Assembly (NCBI GenBank): GCA_907163375.1 | Contig: CAJQUW010009323.1 | Span: 930,001-994,000 of the forward strand | DNA length: 64,000 nucleotides | From: Prostheceraeus crozeri | Taxonomy: Eukaryota; Platyhelminthes; Polycladida; Euryleptidae | Direction: 5' to 3' | Shown: piece after piece, positions 1 to 11,552 of the stretch | Position numbering within the stretch: the stretch's first letter is position 1 | Layout of the letters: every line of letters begins with the position of its first letter | Position numbers and translations under genes: made by a program | The notes under the pieces: generated by a model | The model's database searches: none | What the model saw: the letters and a program-made list of their open reading frames with translations, nothing else | Told to the model about the DNA's origin: nothing

Positions 1-374
1 TATGAAGAAAACAAAATCTTGAAATATCTCCAATCCAACTCAACCTGTTGTAATGGATACATAGCCTCAAACATAAACAAGTGACCCAAGTAACTTCTGT
101 CAGTTCTGTGATGGGTAGTATAGTGATGACCTACGTTGTGGTCTTCAAAACCTGTGAATTGATTTGATACTTAATAGACACTCTGATAATTCGTTTCATT
201 CGTCGTTCAAAATAAAACAAGAGTTTACCGGGAATGTTTTTTATCTTATTGATGGTGGCATTTTTCAAAGTACCCTAATTTTTTTTGAGAAATTCTAAAA
301 GAGGGATATATTGAACATTCATTCTATTCATCTAGCTAAATATTAGAGAATTAAACAGTCAGAGGTTTATCCCA

Positions 375-665
375 AAAAGCCTGGAGGTTTTGCCTGCGGC
401 GCTTTATTAAACATCAAAATTCTACCAGTTGCACTCCAAAAAGGGTGGAGGTTTCTCCTGCGAAGCGTTATGAAACATCAAAACACTACTAGTTGCACTC
501 CCAAAAGGCTCTAGGTTTTGCCTGCGGCTCTTTATAAAACATCAAAATTCAACTGGTTATACTCCCAAAAGGGTGCAGGTTTCGCCTGCGGCGCTTTAAA
601 AACATCAAAACTCTACTAGTGACACTCATAAAAGGCTGGAGGTTTTGTTTGTGATACTTTGCCTC
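375..665. repeat. Minisatellite, 63-64 bp period, about 4.7 copies
   Basis: Five consecutive units each contain a variant of GGAGGTTTTGCCTGCGG followed by AAACATCAAAA and CTAGTTGCACTCC. The GGAGGTTT core recurs at about 381, 445, 509, 573 and 636. Units differ by point changes and the last one decays. No open frame runs through the array, so it reads as a non-coding tandem repeat. Confidence 0.85.
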
Positions 666-1250
666 AAAATGGTTGAGCTCCAATTAATTATTATCTATGG
701 CCTTAATGCATTAATAATCAATGTATTTTTAGTCGCAGCATATGGCATATAGTGTGTAGGCGCATGAAGATTCATAACTATTTAAAATTGAATCTTGGAT
801 TACTTGTAATCATATCAAAACTGAAAATGGGCCCCAGAAAAGGTAACGTTTGGGCCAGGCTTGCCGTGGGTCCGGGAATTCCCATCGTAATTCCCATCCC
901 ATGGGAATTCCCATGGGATGGGAATTACGATATTTGTTATGGGAATTCCCATAGAAATCCTCTAAAACATCAAATCACAAAATTCTAAATATATTCGTCA
1001 ATTGTACAAGTAGGTCATATATTCGTTAGAAAACTTCCTTCCTCATGAAGCAACAACAGAGTCGGGTGAGGGTATACATACGATGCAAGTATGATAGTGT
1101 GCAGATTTAGGGGAATATTTAATTGTTATCAAGTAGGAAAGTAGATTATTGCATGACTTTTGTGACTGTCCGTCGCGCCACGTGGTCGCTATCAGAGAAA
1201 CTGCTCGCTACTATTTCTGGGGTTGTGTTCATACATAGATTATGTCTACA

Positions 1251-1650
1251 CCTGGCCAGAGAAAATTTATATTAAGAGAAAGCAAGCTTTGTCAGACAAT
1301 AATAAAGCGCGCGCAGACTGGGCAAATTTAATTCGTTTACCTGCAGAAACTTATTTTTTGCAATTTCCTTTATTTTTAAACCCCCAAGCAGCACATTTTT
1401 TACGTTTTTAACAGACATTACCAAATAACAATGAAATTATTTTTTTTAATATTAATTTACAGGAAAACAGTACATGAAAAAACGACATTGGCATACATGT
1501 ACAAAGCAATGTAATTTTTCATCACTGTAAAAGAATTGCCCACTTAGCGTGCGTGCAGCCAATAGATGCAAAGAGATTTTGTCTGACAAAGTTTTGTATG
1601 AATTGAATGTAAGCTGTCTTTCTCTTAATATAAGTTTTCTCTGCACCTGG
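1251..1650. repeat. Imperfect inverted repeat in the 5' part of the hAT element
   Basis: The stretch from about 1251 to 1345 (CCTGGCCAGAGAAAA, TATTAAGAGAAAG, TTTGTCAGACAA) recurs in reverse complement at about 1527-1650. The arms are interrupted by indels. It could be a small foldback element nested in the transposon, or a part of the hAT 5' region. No target duplication is obvious. Confidence 0.6.
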
Positions 1651-1928
1651 CTGAGCAGAATCTACATCTTTATTGATTATTTTAGCTTCCCTAAATTGAC
1701 TCGTTTTGTCATTGACAATTCGGTAACGTCTGTGCAGCGCAGCTGGCTATCTATTCTTTTTTAATCTTTGTGTTCATACAAGGTTCATACTTGTGACTGA
1801 TGATGCTGATCTAACAATAGGATATCGCAAATAGCAGGATAGGGACTGCTGAAGCACGTACACACGGTACACACACGGATGCCTGCCTGCTTGCATGAAT
1901 TGTCAATAGGATATCGCACCTTTGGCCA

Positions 1929-4043
1929 ATGATGATGATTCAACAATATCATCGAAAGGATCGCTTCCTAAGCTCAGTAGAAGACGGATTCTCTGTTAGA
2001 GAAGTTGACGTAAAAATGACAGATAAATTATCCGATATCGACAAAGTAACGCTGAAACGACGAATTTCAAGTAATGAAGTGACATTTATTTCACCACCAA
2101 AATCCATGATACGATCCCAAGAAATTGATATCAAGATCAAAGCTGTTTTATTTGGTTCTCCTGAAAATGATAAATTAGCTCCCTTCCTTTGTTGCGATAA
2201 TTGCAAAAGCCTATTTCTTTGGTTTAAAAAGATCAATGATCGATGGGTGAATCAGAGCGGCATGAGTGCCATCAAGAGTCATATTGCAAACAATTGTTCG
2301 AAATCATCTATTACGTCATTTACCATCAAACGATCATTTGAATGCGTCGGAACTTCCAAGCCAGCTCTACCCAAATCATCAAAGGAACAATGGCAGAAAC
2401 ATTTAGTAAAATTAGTGTGTGAACATCCTACTGTTTCTCTAAACTCAATGGCAAAAATTGCATCATCTTGCGGAGACTTCGCATCGACAGTTACTCATCG
2501 AAATAATCGCATTTTTGATTTTCAAATTGGAAGAACCTATATTGCTTCGGGACTTACGACAGAAGGAGAAATATCACATTCAAAGTTAGAAAATTTTTTC
2601 AGTAGCTCTGTAAATGATCCACTGACACGAGTTTCATGCATGATAGATTATTGGTCAGGAAAGCATCAACATCGACTGTCATATTGTGCCATTGTCACTT
2701 GTGGTGTTGATAAAGACTGGCGATGGTTTCGTTATCCCTTGAAAATATGCGACTTAGATGATGTGTCCCACGATGCGGAATTTACTTTCAAATTTTTGGA
2801 GGACTGCCTCAAAACGGAGGAGGCGGCCGGGCTGGATGCTCAAAAGTTTTGCAATCCCCTCTTCGTCGTCTCTGACAATGAACCGAAGATGGTGGCGGCA
2901 TTTGATGGTCGTTATCCTACAACTTTGAACTTTGGTGGCCGAGTTGGATGCACAGAACATGCACTGTCAACTTGCGTTAGATATGTATTCGAAAAATCGC
3001 CACCATCATCACTCGAAAATATCCTATCGAATCTGACAACTATTGAATCGTTTTATAATACCCGTGACCAAAACGCCAGATCTCTTAAGCGGGCGATTCC
3101 GGACAAATGCACTACCCGCCCATGGCGGTTCCACCATCTGAGATTACAATCGGCAATTGAAAATTACACCGTTTTTCTCTCTGAAGAGGATTACCATGTA
3201 GCTGATACCTTACCACCTCTGTCAAGTCTGAAAGCATTATTGGATATCATGGAGATTGTCAAAAGGTTTTTTGATCGAGTGGAAATTAATGGACCAACTT
3301 CTCATTTATCGTACATGAACTATTTAACAATGGACGTCAGTTTATTCCGCATTGAGATAAACAAAGAACTGCCTGCTGTATCTAGCGAAACGGCACGTCT
3401 TCTCAGAGAAAAGATCAGAACGAATTTGTGGCCATATTGTGGCTCGGCGTTCTCAAAAGCTGCCTGTTATTTATCTGGTATTGATGTCTGCTCGATGACT
3501 GCAAGCATGGTAAATAGCCTACCCAAAGGTTCAGCTACAAGAAAGGAGGTAAGCCAATTTACTGATGAATGGAAACAAGACATTGATACTTTTAAAACAG
3601 ACGTGATGAACTACATTTATCAACTATTAGATTCCATGCATTTCACTGCTGATATTGCTTCAGATGAAGCTTCTCTTCAAGAGTCTGAAACAGCAGTGAC
3701 AGATCTTTTTGATACTATATACGCTCCTCCATGCAAACGTTCGAAAGCAACTAACTCTTTTCGCATAAAATTAGATGAAGAAATCGTAGTGTTCGAATCT
3801 ATGCGTCGCCCATCAAAGAACCCAGGAGTTGAATTTTGGAAGAAGAATCCTCAGTTGGAAATGTTGTCCAGGTGTGCAAAAGTCTTATTGGCAACTCCTG
3901 TCTCTTCAGCAGCAATTGAGCGTCTGTTTAGCGAGACCGGACTAATACTATCAAAGCTCAGAAAAAAGCTTAAATCTCAAAAATTGAGTGCTATGATTTA
4001 CAACAAATATGTCGCAAAATTGGAAGCAGATGGATTTCTATGA
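1929..4043 (+). CDS. hAT-family transposase, full length
   Basis: Single open frame of 704 codons. Residues 84-123 hold a BED-like zinc-binding pattern (Cys88/89, Cys92, His118, Cys123). The RNase-H-like core shows Asp240 (MIDYWSG), Asp316 (VVSDNEP) and the hAT CxxH pair Cys341/His344. The C-terminal dimerisation region spans about 634-696 with the hallmark SSAAIERLFSETG; its Glu664 matches the catalytic Glu of Hermes-type enzymes. The product would excise and reinsert the surrounding element in the nucleus. The first ATG belongs to a run of Met codons (ATGATGATGATT); Met30 is an alternative start. ATTAAA near 4248 could serve for polyadenylation. All catalytic positions are present and no break is seen. 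Family assignment rests on motifs and on the matching TIRs and 8-bp duplication. Confidence 0.93.
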   Translation: MMMIQQYHRKDRFLSSVEDGFSVREVDVKMTDKLSDIDKVTLKRRISSNEVTFISPPKSMIRSQEIDIKIKAVLFGSPENDKLAPFLCCDNCKSLFLWFKKINDRWVNQSGMSAIKSHIANNCSKSSITSFTIKRSFECVGTSKPALPKSSKEQWQKHLVKLVCEHPTVSLNSMAKIASSCGDFASTVTHRNNRIFDFQIGRTYIASGLTTEGEISHSKLENFFSSSVNDPLTRVSCMIDYWSGKHQHRLSYCAIVTCGVDKDWRWFRYPLKICDLDDVSHDAEFTFKFLEDCLKTEEAAGLDAQKFCNPLFVVSDNEPKMVAAFDGRYPTTLNFGGRVGCTEHALSTCVRYVFEKSPPSSLENILSNLTTIESFYNTRDQNARSLKRAIPDKCTTRPWRFHHLRLQSAIENYTVFLSEEDYHVADTLPPLSSLKALLDIMEIVKRFFDRVEINGPTSHLSYMNYLTMDVSLFRIEINKELPAVSSETARLLREKIRTNLWPYCGSAFSKAACYLSGIDVCSMTASMVNSLPKGSATRKEVSQFTDEWKQDIDTFKTDVMNYIYQLLDSMHFTADIASDEASLQESETAVTDLFDTIYAPPCKRSKATNSFRIKLDEEIVVFESMRRPSKNPGVEFWKKNPQLEMLSRCAKVLLATPVSSAAIERLFSETGLILSKLRKKLKSQKLSAMIYNKYVAKLEADGFL

Positions 4044-5057
4044 ATCACGCTTGAAGTGATGTTTACTGTACATAAAGATTTTATAGTGTGACACACATTG
4101 TTATTGCAAAGTTTGCCAGTTGTTAATTGTTTCATGAATCCATTTCGGAAATTATTTTGTTAGTTATTTGTTATAATTCTAAAGGTTATGAAGTTCTCAG
4201 TTCTTTGTAAGAATTTCATTTTGTTTTAAAAACTAATGACTTTTCATTAAACTCATAATTAAAGATAAGATGGAATGATCGTGCCTAAATGTAATTGACA
4301 GGATGTGACTTATCAAGGATAATTTGGACCTACATGTAGCCTACAATAATGTATAATAGCCATATATAATTTAGATAATAACTGGATTAGATACTAGTAA
4401 CAATGTACGAAAGATAGCCCATATGTTTAGCCTGCATGGACAAAGTCATTACGAGTATCTTATATTTAATATGCATATAGTTAAATGATATTTCTTTTAG
4501 TCTTATCCTATTCCTATAAAACTCTCAATCTATGGGTATATAATAACAATGACGTTCATAAACGAATCCAAGACAAAATTGTGATGCTACAACGAAAAAG
4601 GCTATGATTTTGATAAATCTAAACAAGAGAAATTCAATGTATACAGTACACTAACAGAAAATCGAAGTGCAAAGATGCACACACTCGTATAGTCTGAAAT
4701 TCATTGTCAACAACATTTTAACAAAATTTAGACACAGTTCTGCATTATTAGTAATCAGTCTATATCGGCTTAAAACCAAGCATCTTACAAAAGGTATGAT
4801 AGGTTAAAAAATGTATTCATGAGCTGCAAAACCTTGATTTAGATTGGTCAAAAATATTGTAATATAGGCCTATACCTATGGTCCTATGATCATATTGATG
4901 CAGTAACATTTGTCAAAGAAGCCAATTTTTGGTTATGGGAATTTTATGGGAACAACGTCAAAAGTCCTGTGGGAATGGGAATTCCCACAGAAATTCCGTG
5001 GGAATGGGATGGGAATGGGAATTATAAATTGATTCCCACGGCAAGCCTGGTTTGGGC

Positions 5058-7246
5058 CCCTAGAAGATATCTTCCGGATTTTTTTCTGACACCGCGTTCT
5101 CATCCCTGGATTGAGGAGATGTGCTGTTCAAATAATTTACGATCGGTCTGTAGTAGTGCGCTGGCATTCCATCCTGCATGAAGATATTCCTATCCTTCAT
5201 GACATTCGGTATATTTTATGCAGCATAGAAAGGAAGATTTTACCACACATTCTCGATTTCTCGAATGAATGATGGCTCTTTCAAAGAAAATGGCTTGCTC
5301 AAGCATTTAAATCGCGCTGACCATGGATTTTGTATGAAGATATTTGCTGTGACCAGACCGCTCTCATGAATCGGTCTTCCAAACGTAGAACAGCTGAACA
5401 GCAATTTCCTAGTGATTTCATGAAAATTCTTCACAACAAAGACGGGATCTTGCACCGTGTGACGTCATGGCACGGTTAATAGAAAATGGCAAAGCTGCAC
5501 GAGAATAGTGCATTATAAATTTGAATGTAAAGCTTTTGATCGAAATGAAGAAAGTTGTCTTTGAAACAGTTAAGTAAAATCATCCATAGGCCTACATGTA
5601 GATTATTCGATAATATGCAGTCTTTTTATCGAGCTGAAATCGTCAATCGTTCTATAACTTCATGCTGATTTTGCATTAAGGGAGGGTGGAGGGGTCTTTG
5701 TAGTACACTGTCTAACCTTCGAAAACGGTTCTCCTGAAAATAGTAGCTGCTCTAGTCATGTATTCTAGTGCACCTTGATGAAACTGATGATCGAATAAGC
5801 ATCAGTAATAATTTAGTACATTTACTTGCTAACTGTGACGATTCAGGAGCATCTTTATTAGAAGAGACCCAACTTCTGCCTTAACGCTTTCAAAACTCAC
5901 CGGGTTATGTGATATCGAATAATCGTAGGTTTCTTACTTTGAGGGGCCCACGACTTCGTAATCTAGGGGGCCATTCCGATTTGACTTTCCGGTTTTTATT
6001 TTTGATAAGAGTGGCAGCCCTGTTAAATGAAGTATCTGTTGGTCATCTGTCACACACCCGAAAAGGTGCTTATTTGAATTTTCATACAGGAAAAATATAT
6101 AAAGAAGGGCATAAAAAAGTAGGATTAAATGTGTATTTGCTCAATATTTGGTGACAGTATCGTCGAAAACCGTAAGCCATGAAAGATGAGGAAGAGCTTT
6201 ATTCATTAATTGCGCATAAGCAGTGATAGCAGAAAACGAAGTATGGCAAGGAAACATGCTTGACGTTCAATCGGTGTTACGTGCCAAATACGGAAATAAG
6301 AAACAAAGGAGAGCAGTGTGTCCACTAAGTATGGGACGCGCTTGAATGAAAAATAGTTGTCAGCCAAGTTTTAGCTGTATGCAACAATGAGAGACGCGTC
6401 TTTAATTCAAAGAAAGATGGCATTTTCGGAAACGAATGACATTGCCATGAACTGTTGAATCTGAGATTTCCACACATTGCTAAACGTCAAGAATTTTGCT
6501 GCATTTTGAAACCCATCTTCACCACAGATTTTCAGCCAATTCCAAAGTGCATAGACTGTTTTTAGTTACTTCAAAGACTTGCACTTTCATGTAAACTGTC
6601 GATTTCATCCTTGCAGTGTGTTCCCCTGATGGTGGTCTTGTGTTAAGACTAAAAAGTTGAAAGTCCGACGGTGCCATTTTCTAATTATTTGTTATCTGAA
6701 GGTCTCCAATTCGATTTTGTCGTGCGGAATAATTCACCATTGATTCATAAAACATCCGAATATAAGAGAGAAGATCATATTTATGGTTCATGAAAATCAG
6801 AGTCGCAGCTTATTGATCAATTCAGCTCGCGTTTTGCATCGGAAAGTTACTTAGTCTTCGCTTCATTGCGTGCAATGGTTTTGAAATGTCACGACTTGTC
6901 TGATGATCAACAAATGTTTCTCATTTGCCGACTAACACGTGTTTTGGAGTTTGCGTCGACATTCCCAGAATATCGTCTACTGAGGATGAGATGATAGATT
7001 CATATATAAGGTCAAGTGGGAAGAAAATTTTACTGAACTTCATCGAAATCTTGAATGCATGCAAAATATGTGCGGTTGGTTTCTGGAAATGCAATTATCG
7101 GTAAATCGATTGCTTGTCAAACCGTCATTGCTCTCAATACATTAATCTACAGTGCATTCGGGTGGGGTCAGAGTCGAGACAAAGGTCGTAGGTAGTGACC
7201 AAACCGAGATATCGAGCATCTGTTCATCAGGTGGCAGGATAACTGG
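5058..7246. other. Unassigned DNA
   Basis: No convincing coding region, RNA gene or named repeat was recognised. The short open frames here lack motifs and look like chance. CTAGGGGCCC-type words near 5050 and 5945 are the only similarity noticed. Confidence 0.5.
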
Positions 7247-7465
7247 AGGTGTTAGGATAGCTCAGTTGGTTAAGGGTCGCGCTTCGGTGCAGAAGGGCAG
7301 AAGGTCCAGGGTTCGAGTCTGCCCACCTCAAGAGGTACCACCGCTCTCACTAGAGGTTAATAACCCTAGCCTGGTGAGTGTCGCGAGTTTGTGAAAGCTG
7401 TCACATTCCTAGCTTTCTAGAATGAATCTGTGTCTTGGTTGGGCCGAGTATAAGTAAAAACAAAC
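7247..7465 (+). mobile_element. tRNA-derived SINE, family 2, copy A
   Basis: The head carries a polymerase III box A (GGATAGCTCAGTTGG) and box B (GGGTTCGAGTCTG), as in a tRNA. It continues into a non-tRNA body with CTAGCCTGGTGAGTG. The same head and body recur at 55859-56075, and the body alone at 37277-37389. Repetition of the tRNA-like head joined to the same tail marks a SINE rather than a tRNA gene. Boundaries are approximate. Confidence 0.82.
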
Positions 7466-9006
7466 ATGCAGGTCTGAAGAAACCCGTGGTTTTTCTTTCT
7501 AAACGATGTGAATCAGTGGGCAACGTATTTACACGTATCTTGCGGTTTTCAAAAAATGTGAAGGATGTAGCGCTTGTACTTGACCTTTGTTTCATTTATG
7601 ATTGCAGCTACTACTTACAGATAAAATTCTTCGGCTTCGTTTGGTAACCGATAGTATCCTAACATCGATTCGTAAATCTGATGGAAATTACATTAGCATA
7701 ATATTAATAGAAGTTAAGTACACGGATGCGTTTATCAACTGATTAATTCACACAGTGTCAATAAACGCATATCATATCCGTCAAATTATCCTCTAAATAA
7801 GAAAACCATCAAATGCATTCTACATGCCAGTATTTTTGATTCGCATTGCATTGCCGATGTATCTCATACACATTATGTAGTAAATTGCATGGAATATTTA
7901 AGTTGATAGCCAGAAACTCTCCATTCATTAATCGAGACTTGGTATTTTGGTAGATCGGAAAAGTCTATGTCCACACTAGGAACTGAGGTATTCGCTGAGA
8001 TAGATTAAATGAATTATATCAATTATTTCGTCATTTTCGGCACTTGATATGGACTATTATTTGAAATGGACTGAAATCACCTCATCAGACGTTATAACAG
8101 TGGCACAAGTAGCAATGACAGGGTAATTCATACGTGTACTGAATTGTGGAACCCTGTTAAATCACAGAAATCTAGGTAGAAATCATTCAGCGATCCTCCT
8201 GCATGGTAATTATTTGCAATGGTGATTAATAATCAAGTAATCAATTTTGTTCGTGTTCATTTCATAAAACTGAATTTGATTGCAAACACTATCTATCGAA
8301 AGAGAATTCATGAATGTGGTTGCATCAATAATACCCATTTCGACAGATGATGATAATGACTTTCTATTACAGCTATGATGCGTGATAACTGATAACGGAA
8401 TATAAGACGAACAAATAAAATTCCTAGTCGACCTTTCTTCTGACCGTCAGTCGATTTTGTCACTGTTTAAAAGACAATTGTTGTTTCACTTCGCCTCCAC
8501 TCAAATCTCAATACCAGACTTGCAAGGTGTAAGTAGGGGAAGGAAATCGTGTCAAGTTAGCGTTAATTAGCTCTTGTGAAAGCAGTGGATTCTGCATCTC
8601 CGCACCGTACTGCATCAACCGACAAATCTATCATGCGACTGATGTTCAGCTATCCGACGAAAACTAGTCCGTAGTTTATTTATCTGTAGGTTAATCAACA
8701 CGCAGGATTTATCGACGTCAACATGCTACTCAAGACACAGCTTTCTTAAGCTTTTTGATTTTTTTCTGTACGAGTGTTCAATTAAAAGTTATGAAGGGAA
8801 GATGCTGACCATTTTAACTTAGCACCTATATACGAAGTTCCTTCAATGAGGATTCGATGTTTGGCAAGACATACGAGCGAAATTCACAATTTGGAATACT
8901 GCTGCTTCTCAGGCCCGTCCCAGGTTAGCAGACCTGATTCTAAACGAACTTGAAGCCAGTTTGCATATTTATTGTCTGCTTAATGATCTGCACATGAGAT
9001 CGTCAT
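7466..9006. other. Unassigned DNA
   Basis: No coding region, RNA gene or repeat was recognised in this stretch. Confidence 0.5.
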
Positions 9007-9135
9007 CCGCGACATAATGGTCAAGTGCTTGGCCTAGCGGTCTTCAGGTCTAGAGGTCAAGCCAAGAGAGTGTCAATGGAAGTCGGCAGGAAAGGCATCC
9101 GGGAAGTAGTGACGTTAAAGTCTCATCGTCATCCA
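9007..9135 (+). mobile_element. tRNA-derived SINE, family 1, left copy, internally deleted
   Basis: The sequence TCAAGTGCTTGGCCTAGCG and the core GGCAGGAAAGGCATCC match the copies at 11553-11742 and 26017-26217, both on the opposite strand. Relative to those, about 60 bp between GGCATCC and the GTGACGTTAAA tail are missing here. It lies about 270 bp outside the left arm of the long palindrome. Identity to the right-hand copy is clearly lower than between the palindrome arms. Confidence 0.75.
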
Positions 9136-9803
9136 ATGCAGATGATAGTCTGTCTTCCTACTTAGATCTTGGGTGTGGCAATTCTCCGATTCAAATGATA
9201 AAGAATTATCCATTTTGAGATATTTTCGTCGGAGATTCAACTTTTGAGAATCAGAGAATGCAGTATTGCTCAACTTCATCTCATAGTATGGAATGCATAG
9301 GTAACAACATGATGAGTATGATCTTTGAGCGCACCTAGGTAATGAAATAATCTGCACAACTCGGTCTGGAATAGGAACATTTGTCTGTCACAATTATGTC
9401 TCATTCAAGAGATAGCAGATGAGGACAAATGGAAATGCAATCCTACTGTTTATCCGTGGCACACTAGGGAGGTGAATGCAAACGATCAAGAATTTGAGCT
9501 GCTGCTGCCAGAGTAAGTGGTAAAACATAAACATAAGATTCAGAAAATTGTGAATAACATGTTATCGACATTGCAGGTGCTCTGTTTCACTAATCAAAAA
9601 GGCGCTTGAGATTGCCGACCGATTTAATAATATTTATGCACAATACTGCTTAATACCTTACTTGCAGGACTTTTTAAGGTTTTTGCTACGGGTCATTTGA
9701 TCATTCACACGCGTCACAATCAAATCGTCTCAAGATCGACTTTCATTAGTGTACGCCTAACGCACTCAGGATTTATAAGCAAAAACAGAAGCCATGAATG
9801 CAG

Positions 9804-9810
9804 TATATAA
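9804..9810 (+). promoter_or_regulatory. Possible TATA box, left palindrome arm
   Basis: TATATAA lies about 115 bp before the ATG at 9919. A TCAGTC initiator-like word follows at about 9855. The pair is mirrored in the right arm. This is suggestive only. Confidence 0.3.
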
Positions 9811-9918
9811 GGCAATGACGATGTTGTCATTATAGCATTGCGCGTCACACGCATCAGTCTCGTGTTAACAGTGTGGTTATTAGATTTAGTGACTGTTATT
9901 GGATTCTAAATTTTCATA

Positions 9919-10131
9919 ATGATCAGAGTCGATCAAATATTTTCTACACCATTCAGTCGGAAGTCGTACAAAGAAAAGCAAGGAGAAAAGGCTGCCTTGA
10001 TTATGACTGACATGCATCTTACGAGTGTTCATAACGGTAGTGTATCTCTTCTCTCCATTCTCCATGTTAATGAGCTATCTGGAGATGAATTCTGGGCATT
10101 GATAGAGTTGGCTGTGGCTCACTACATATAA
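9919..10131 (+). CDS. Unrecognised 70-aa open frame, left palindrome arm
   Basis: The predicted peptide starts MIRVDQIFSTPFSRK and ends ALIELAVAHYI. It contains a hydrophobic stretch near the end and no motif I recognise. The same frame, with Lys15 changed to Arg and the last residue to Met, is at 10747-10959 on the other strand, so the two copies point towards each other across the AT loop. The TATA-like word 115 bp upstream is also duplicated. Both copies are open, but at about 98% arm identity that is little evidence of selection. It may be a small gene, part of an exon, or chance. Confidence 0.25.
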   Translation: MIRVDQIFSTPFSRKSYKEKQGEKAALIMTDMHLTSVHNGSVSLLSILHVNELSGDEFWALIELAVAHYI

Positions 10132-10398
10132 CGGATGAACGTTCAAAATCCACGGTGCAAGTCGAAAATTCCACGGTGCAGAATGTGACCGTGGAACACC
10201 TTAAAAAACACTGCCTTACTTGCATTATGAGGTTTGAATGATGTGACAACGCGTAATCATCCTATAAAATCTACATCAACAAATAGCAGATGAATAGAGC
10301 AAGAAAACGGCTAGATTTACGCGCAAATTGGCAGGGCGTTTATTTATACAACTTCATGATCTTGAGGCTGCACTATCGTTTGTTGAATGAGACATAAT

Positions 10399-10489
10399 AT
10401 AATAGATAATAATAATAATATAATAGATAATAATAATAATATAATAGATAATAATAATAATATAATAGATAATAATATAATTATGTCTC
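10399..10489. repeat. AT-only spacer at the palindrome centre
   Basis: About four 18-bp units of the type AATATAATAGATAATAAT fill the loop between the two arms. Such a spacer would favour cruciform extrusion; this is inference from composition. Confidence 0.85.
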
Positions 10490-10746
10490 ATTCAACAAGC
10501 GATAGTGCAGCCTCAAGATCATGAAGTTGTATAAATAAACGCCCTGCCAATTTGCGCGTAAATCTAGCCGTTTTCTTGCTCTATTCATCTGCTATTTGTT
10601 GATGTCGATTTTATAGGATGATTACGCGTTGTCACATCATTCAAACCTCATAATGCAAGTAAGGCAGTGTTTTTTAAGGTGTTCCACGGTCACATTCTGC
10701 ACCGTGGAATTTTCGACTTGCACCGTGGATTTTGAACGTTCATCCG

Positions 10747-10959
10747 TTACATGTAGTGAGCCACAGCCAACTCTATCAATGCCCAGAATTCATCTCCAGA
10801 TAGCTCATTAACATGGAGAATGGAGAGAAGAGATACACTACCGTTATGAACACTCGTAAGATGCATGTCAGTCATAATCAAGGCAGCCTTTTCTCCTTGC
10901 TTTTCTTTGTACGACCTCCGACTGAATGGTGTAGAAAATATTTGATCGACTCTGATCAT
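10747..10959 (-). CDS. Unrecognised 70-aa open frame, right palindrome arm
   Basis: Mirror copy of the frame at 9919-10131, differing at two residues (Lys15 to Arg, Ile70 to Met). A matching TATATAA lies on the minus strand at 11068-11074. No domain was recognised. Function unknown, and coding status is unproven. Confidence 0.25.
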   Translation of the reverse strand: MIRVDQIFSTPFSRRSYKEKQGEKAALIMTDMHLTSVHNGSVSLLSILHVNELSGDEFWALIELAVAHYM

Positions 10960-11552
10960 TATGAAAATTTAGAATCCAATAACAGTCACTAAATCTAATA
11001 ACTACACTGTTAACACGAGACTGATGCGTGTGAAGCGCGATGCTATAATGACAACATCGTCATTGCCTTATATACTGCATTCATGACTTCTGTTTTTGCT
11101 TATAAATCCTGAGTGCGTTAGGCGTACACTAATGAAAGTCGATCTTGAGACGATTTGATTGTGACGCGTGTGAATGATCAAATGACCCGTAGCAAAAACC
11201 TTAAAAAGTCCTGCAAGTAAGGTATTAAGCAGTATTGTGCATAAATATTATTAAATCGGTCGGCAATCTCAAGCGCCTTTTTGATTAGTGAAACAGAGCA
11301 CCTGCAATGTCGATAACATGTTATTCACAATTTTCTGAATCTTATGTTTATGTTTTACCACTTACTCTGGCGGCAGCAGCTCAAATTCTTGGGAGCAGTC
11401 TTGATCGTTTGCATTCACCTCCCTAGTGTGCCACGGATAAACAGTAGGATTGCATTTCCATTTGTCCTCATCTGCTATCTCTTTCAATAAAATGTCATCA
11501 AGGTGCCTATCAGCAAGTGTGTATCATAGTCGTCAATTATTGGAATCTCAAT

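Larger units (their letters stand above)
856..5049 (+). mobile_element. Complete-looking autonomous hAT DNA transposon
   Basis: The element is 4194 bp long. It begins CAGGCTTGCCGTGGG and ends with the exact reverse complement, a 15-bp perfect terminal inverted repeat. It is flanked by a perfect 8-bp duplication, GTTTGGGC, at 848-855 and 5050-5057, the size typical of the hAT superfamily. Just inside both ends lie clustered GGGAATTCCC and GGGATGGGAATT words that make extra subterminal palindromes, a likely transposase-binding region. One long transposase frame (1929-4043) occupies the middle. Identical duplications, perfect TIRs and an unbroken frame together suggest a young insertion that may still be mobile. 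Mobility itself cannot be judged from one copy. Confidence 0.93.
9407..11483. repeat. Long near-perfect palindrome with about 1-kb arms
   Basis: Left arm 9407-10398 and right arm 10490-11483 are reverse complements with only scattered substitutions and a few short indels, one being about 12 bp in the right arm near 11391-11402. By eye the arms are about 98% identical. The 91-bp loop contains only A, T and a few G in an ATAATAATATAATAGAT pattern. The 17-bp word AATTATGTCTCATTCAA sits both just outside the left arm (9392-9408) and at the inner edge of the right arm. No target duplication was found at the outer ends. It may be a foldback element, or an inverted duplication from replication template switching. 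It could also be an assembly artefact. Confidence 0.9.

Noticed and set aside
360-665. CRISPR-like array
   Set aside because: Units are contiguous 64-bp tandem repeats with no unique spacers, in a eukaryotic context.
1223-1764. Additional hAT proteins from small frames before the transposase
   Set aside because: The small frames fall in an imperfect inverted repeat and mirror each other, so they are products of the repeat rather than genes.
7257-7329. tRNA gene
   Set aside because: Box A and box B are good, but the same head and downstream body recur at 55859, and no clean seven-base acceptor pairing with a normal anticodon arm could be drawn. It is the head of a SINE.
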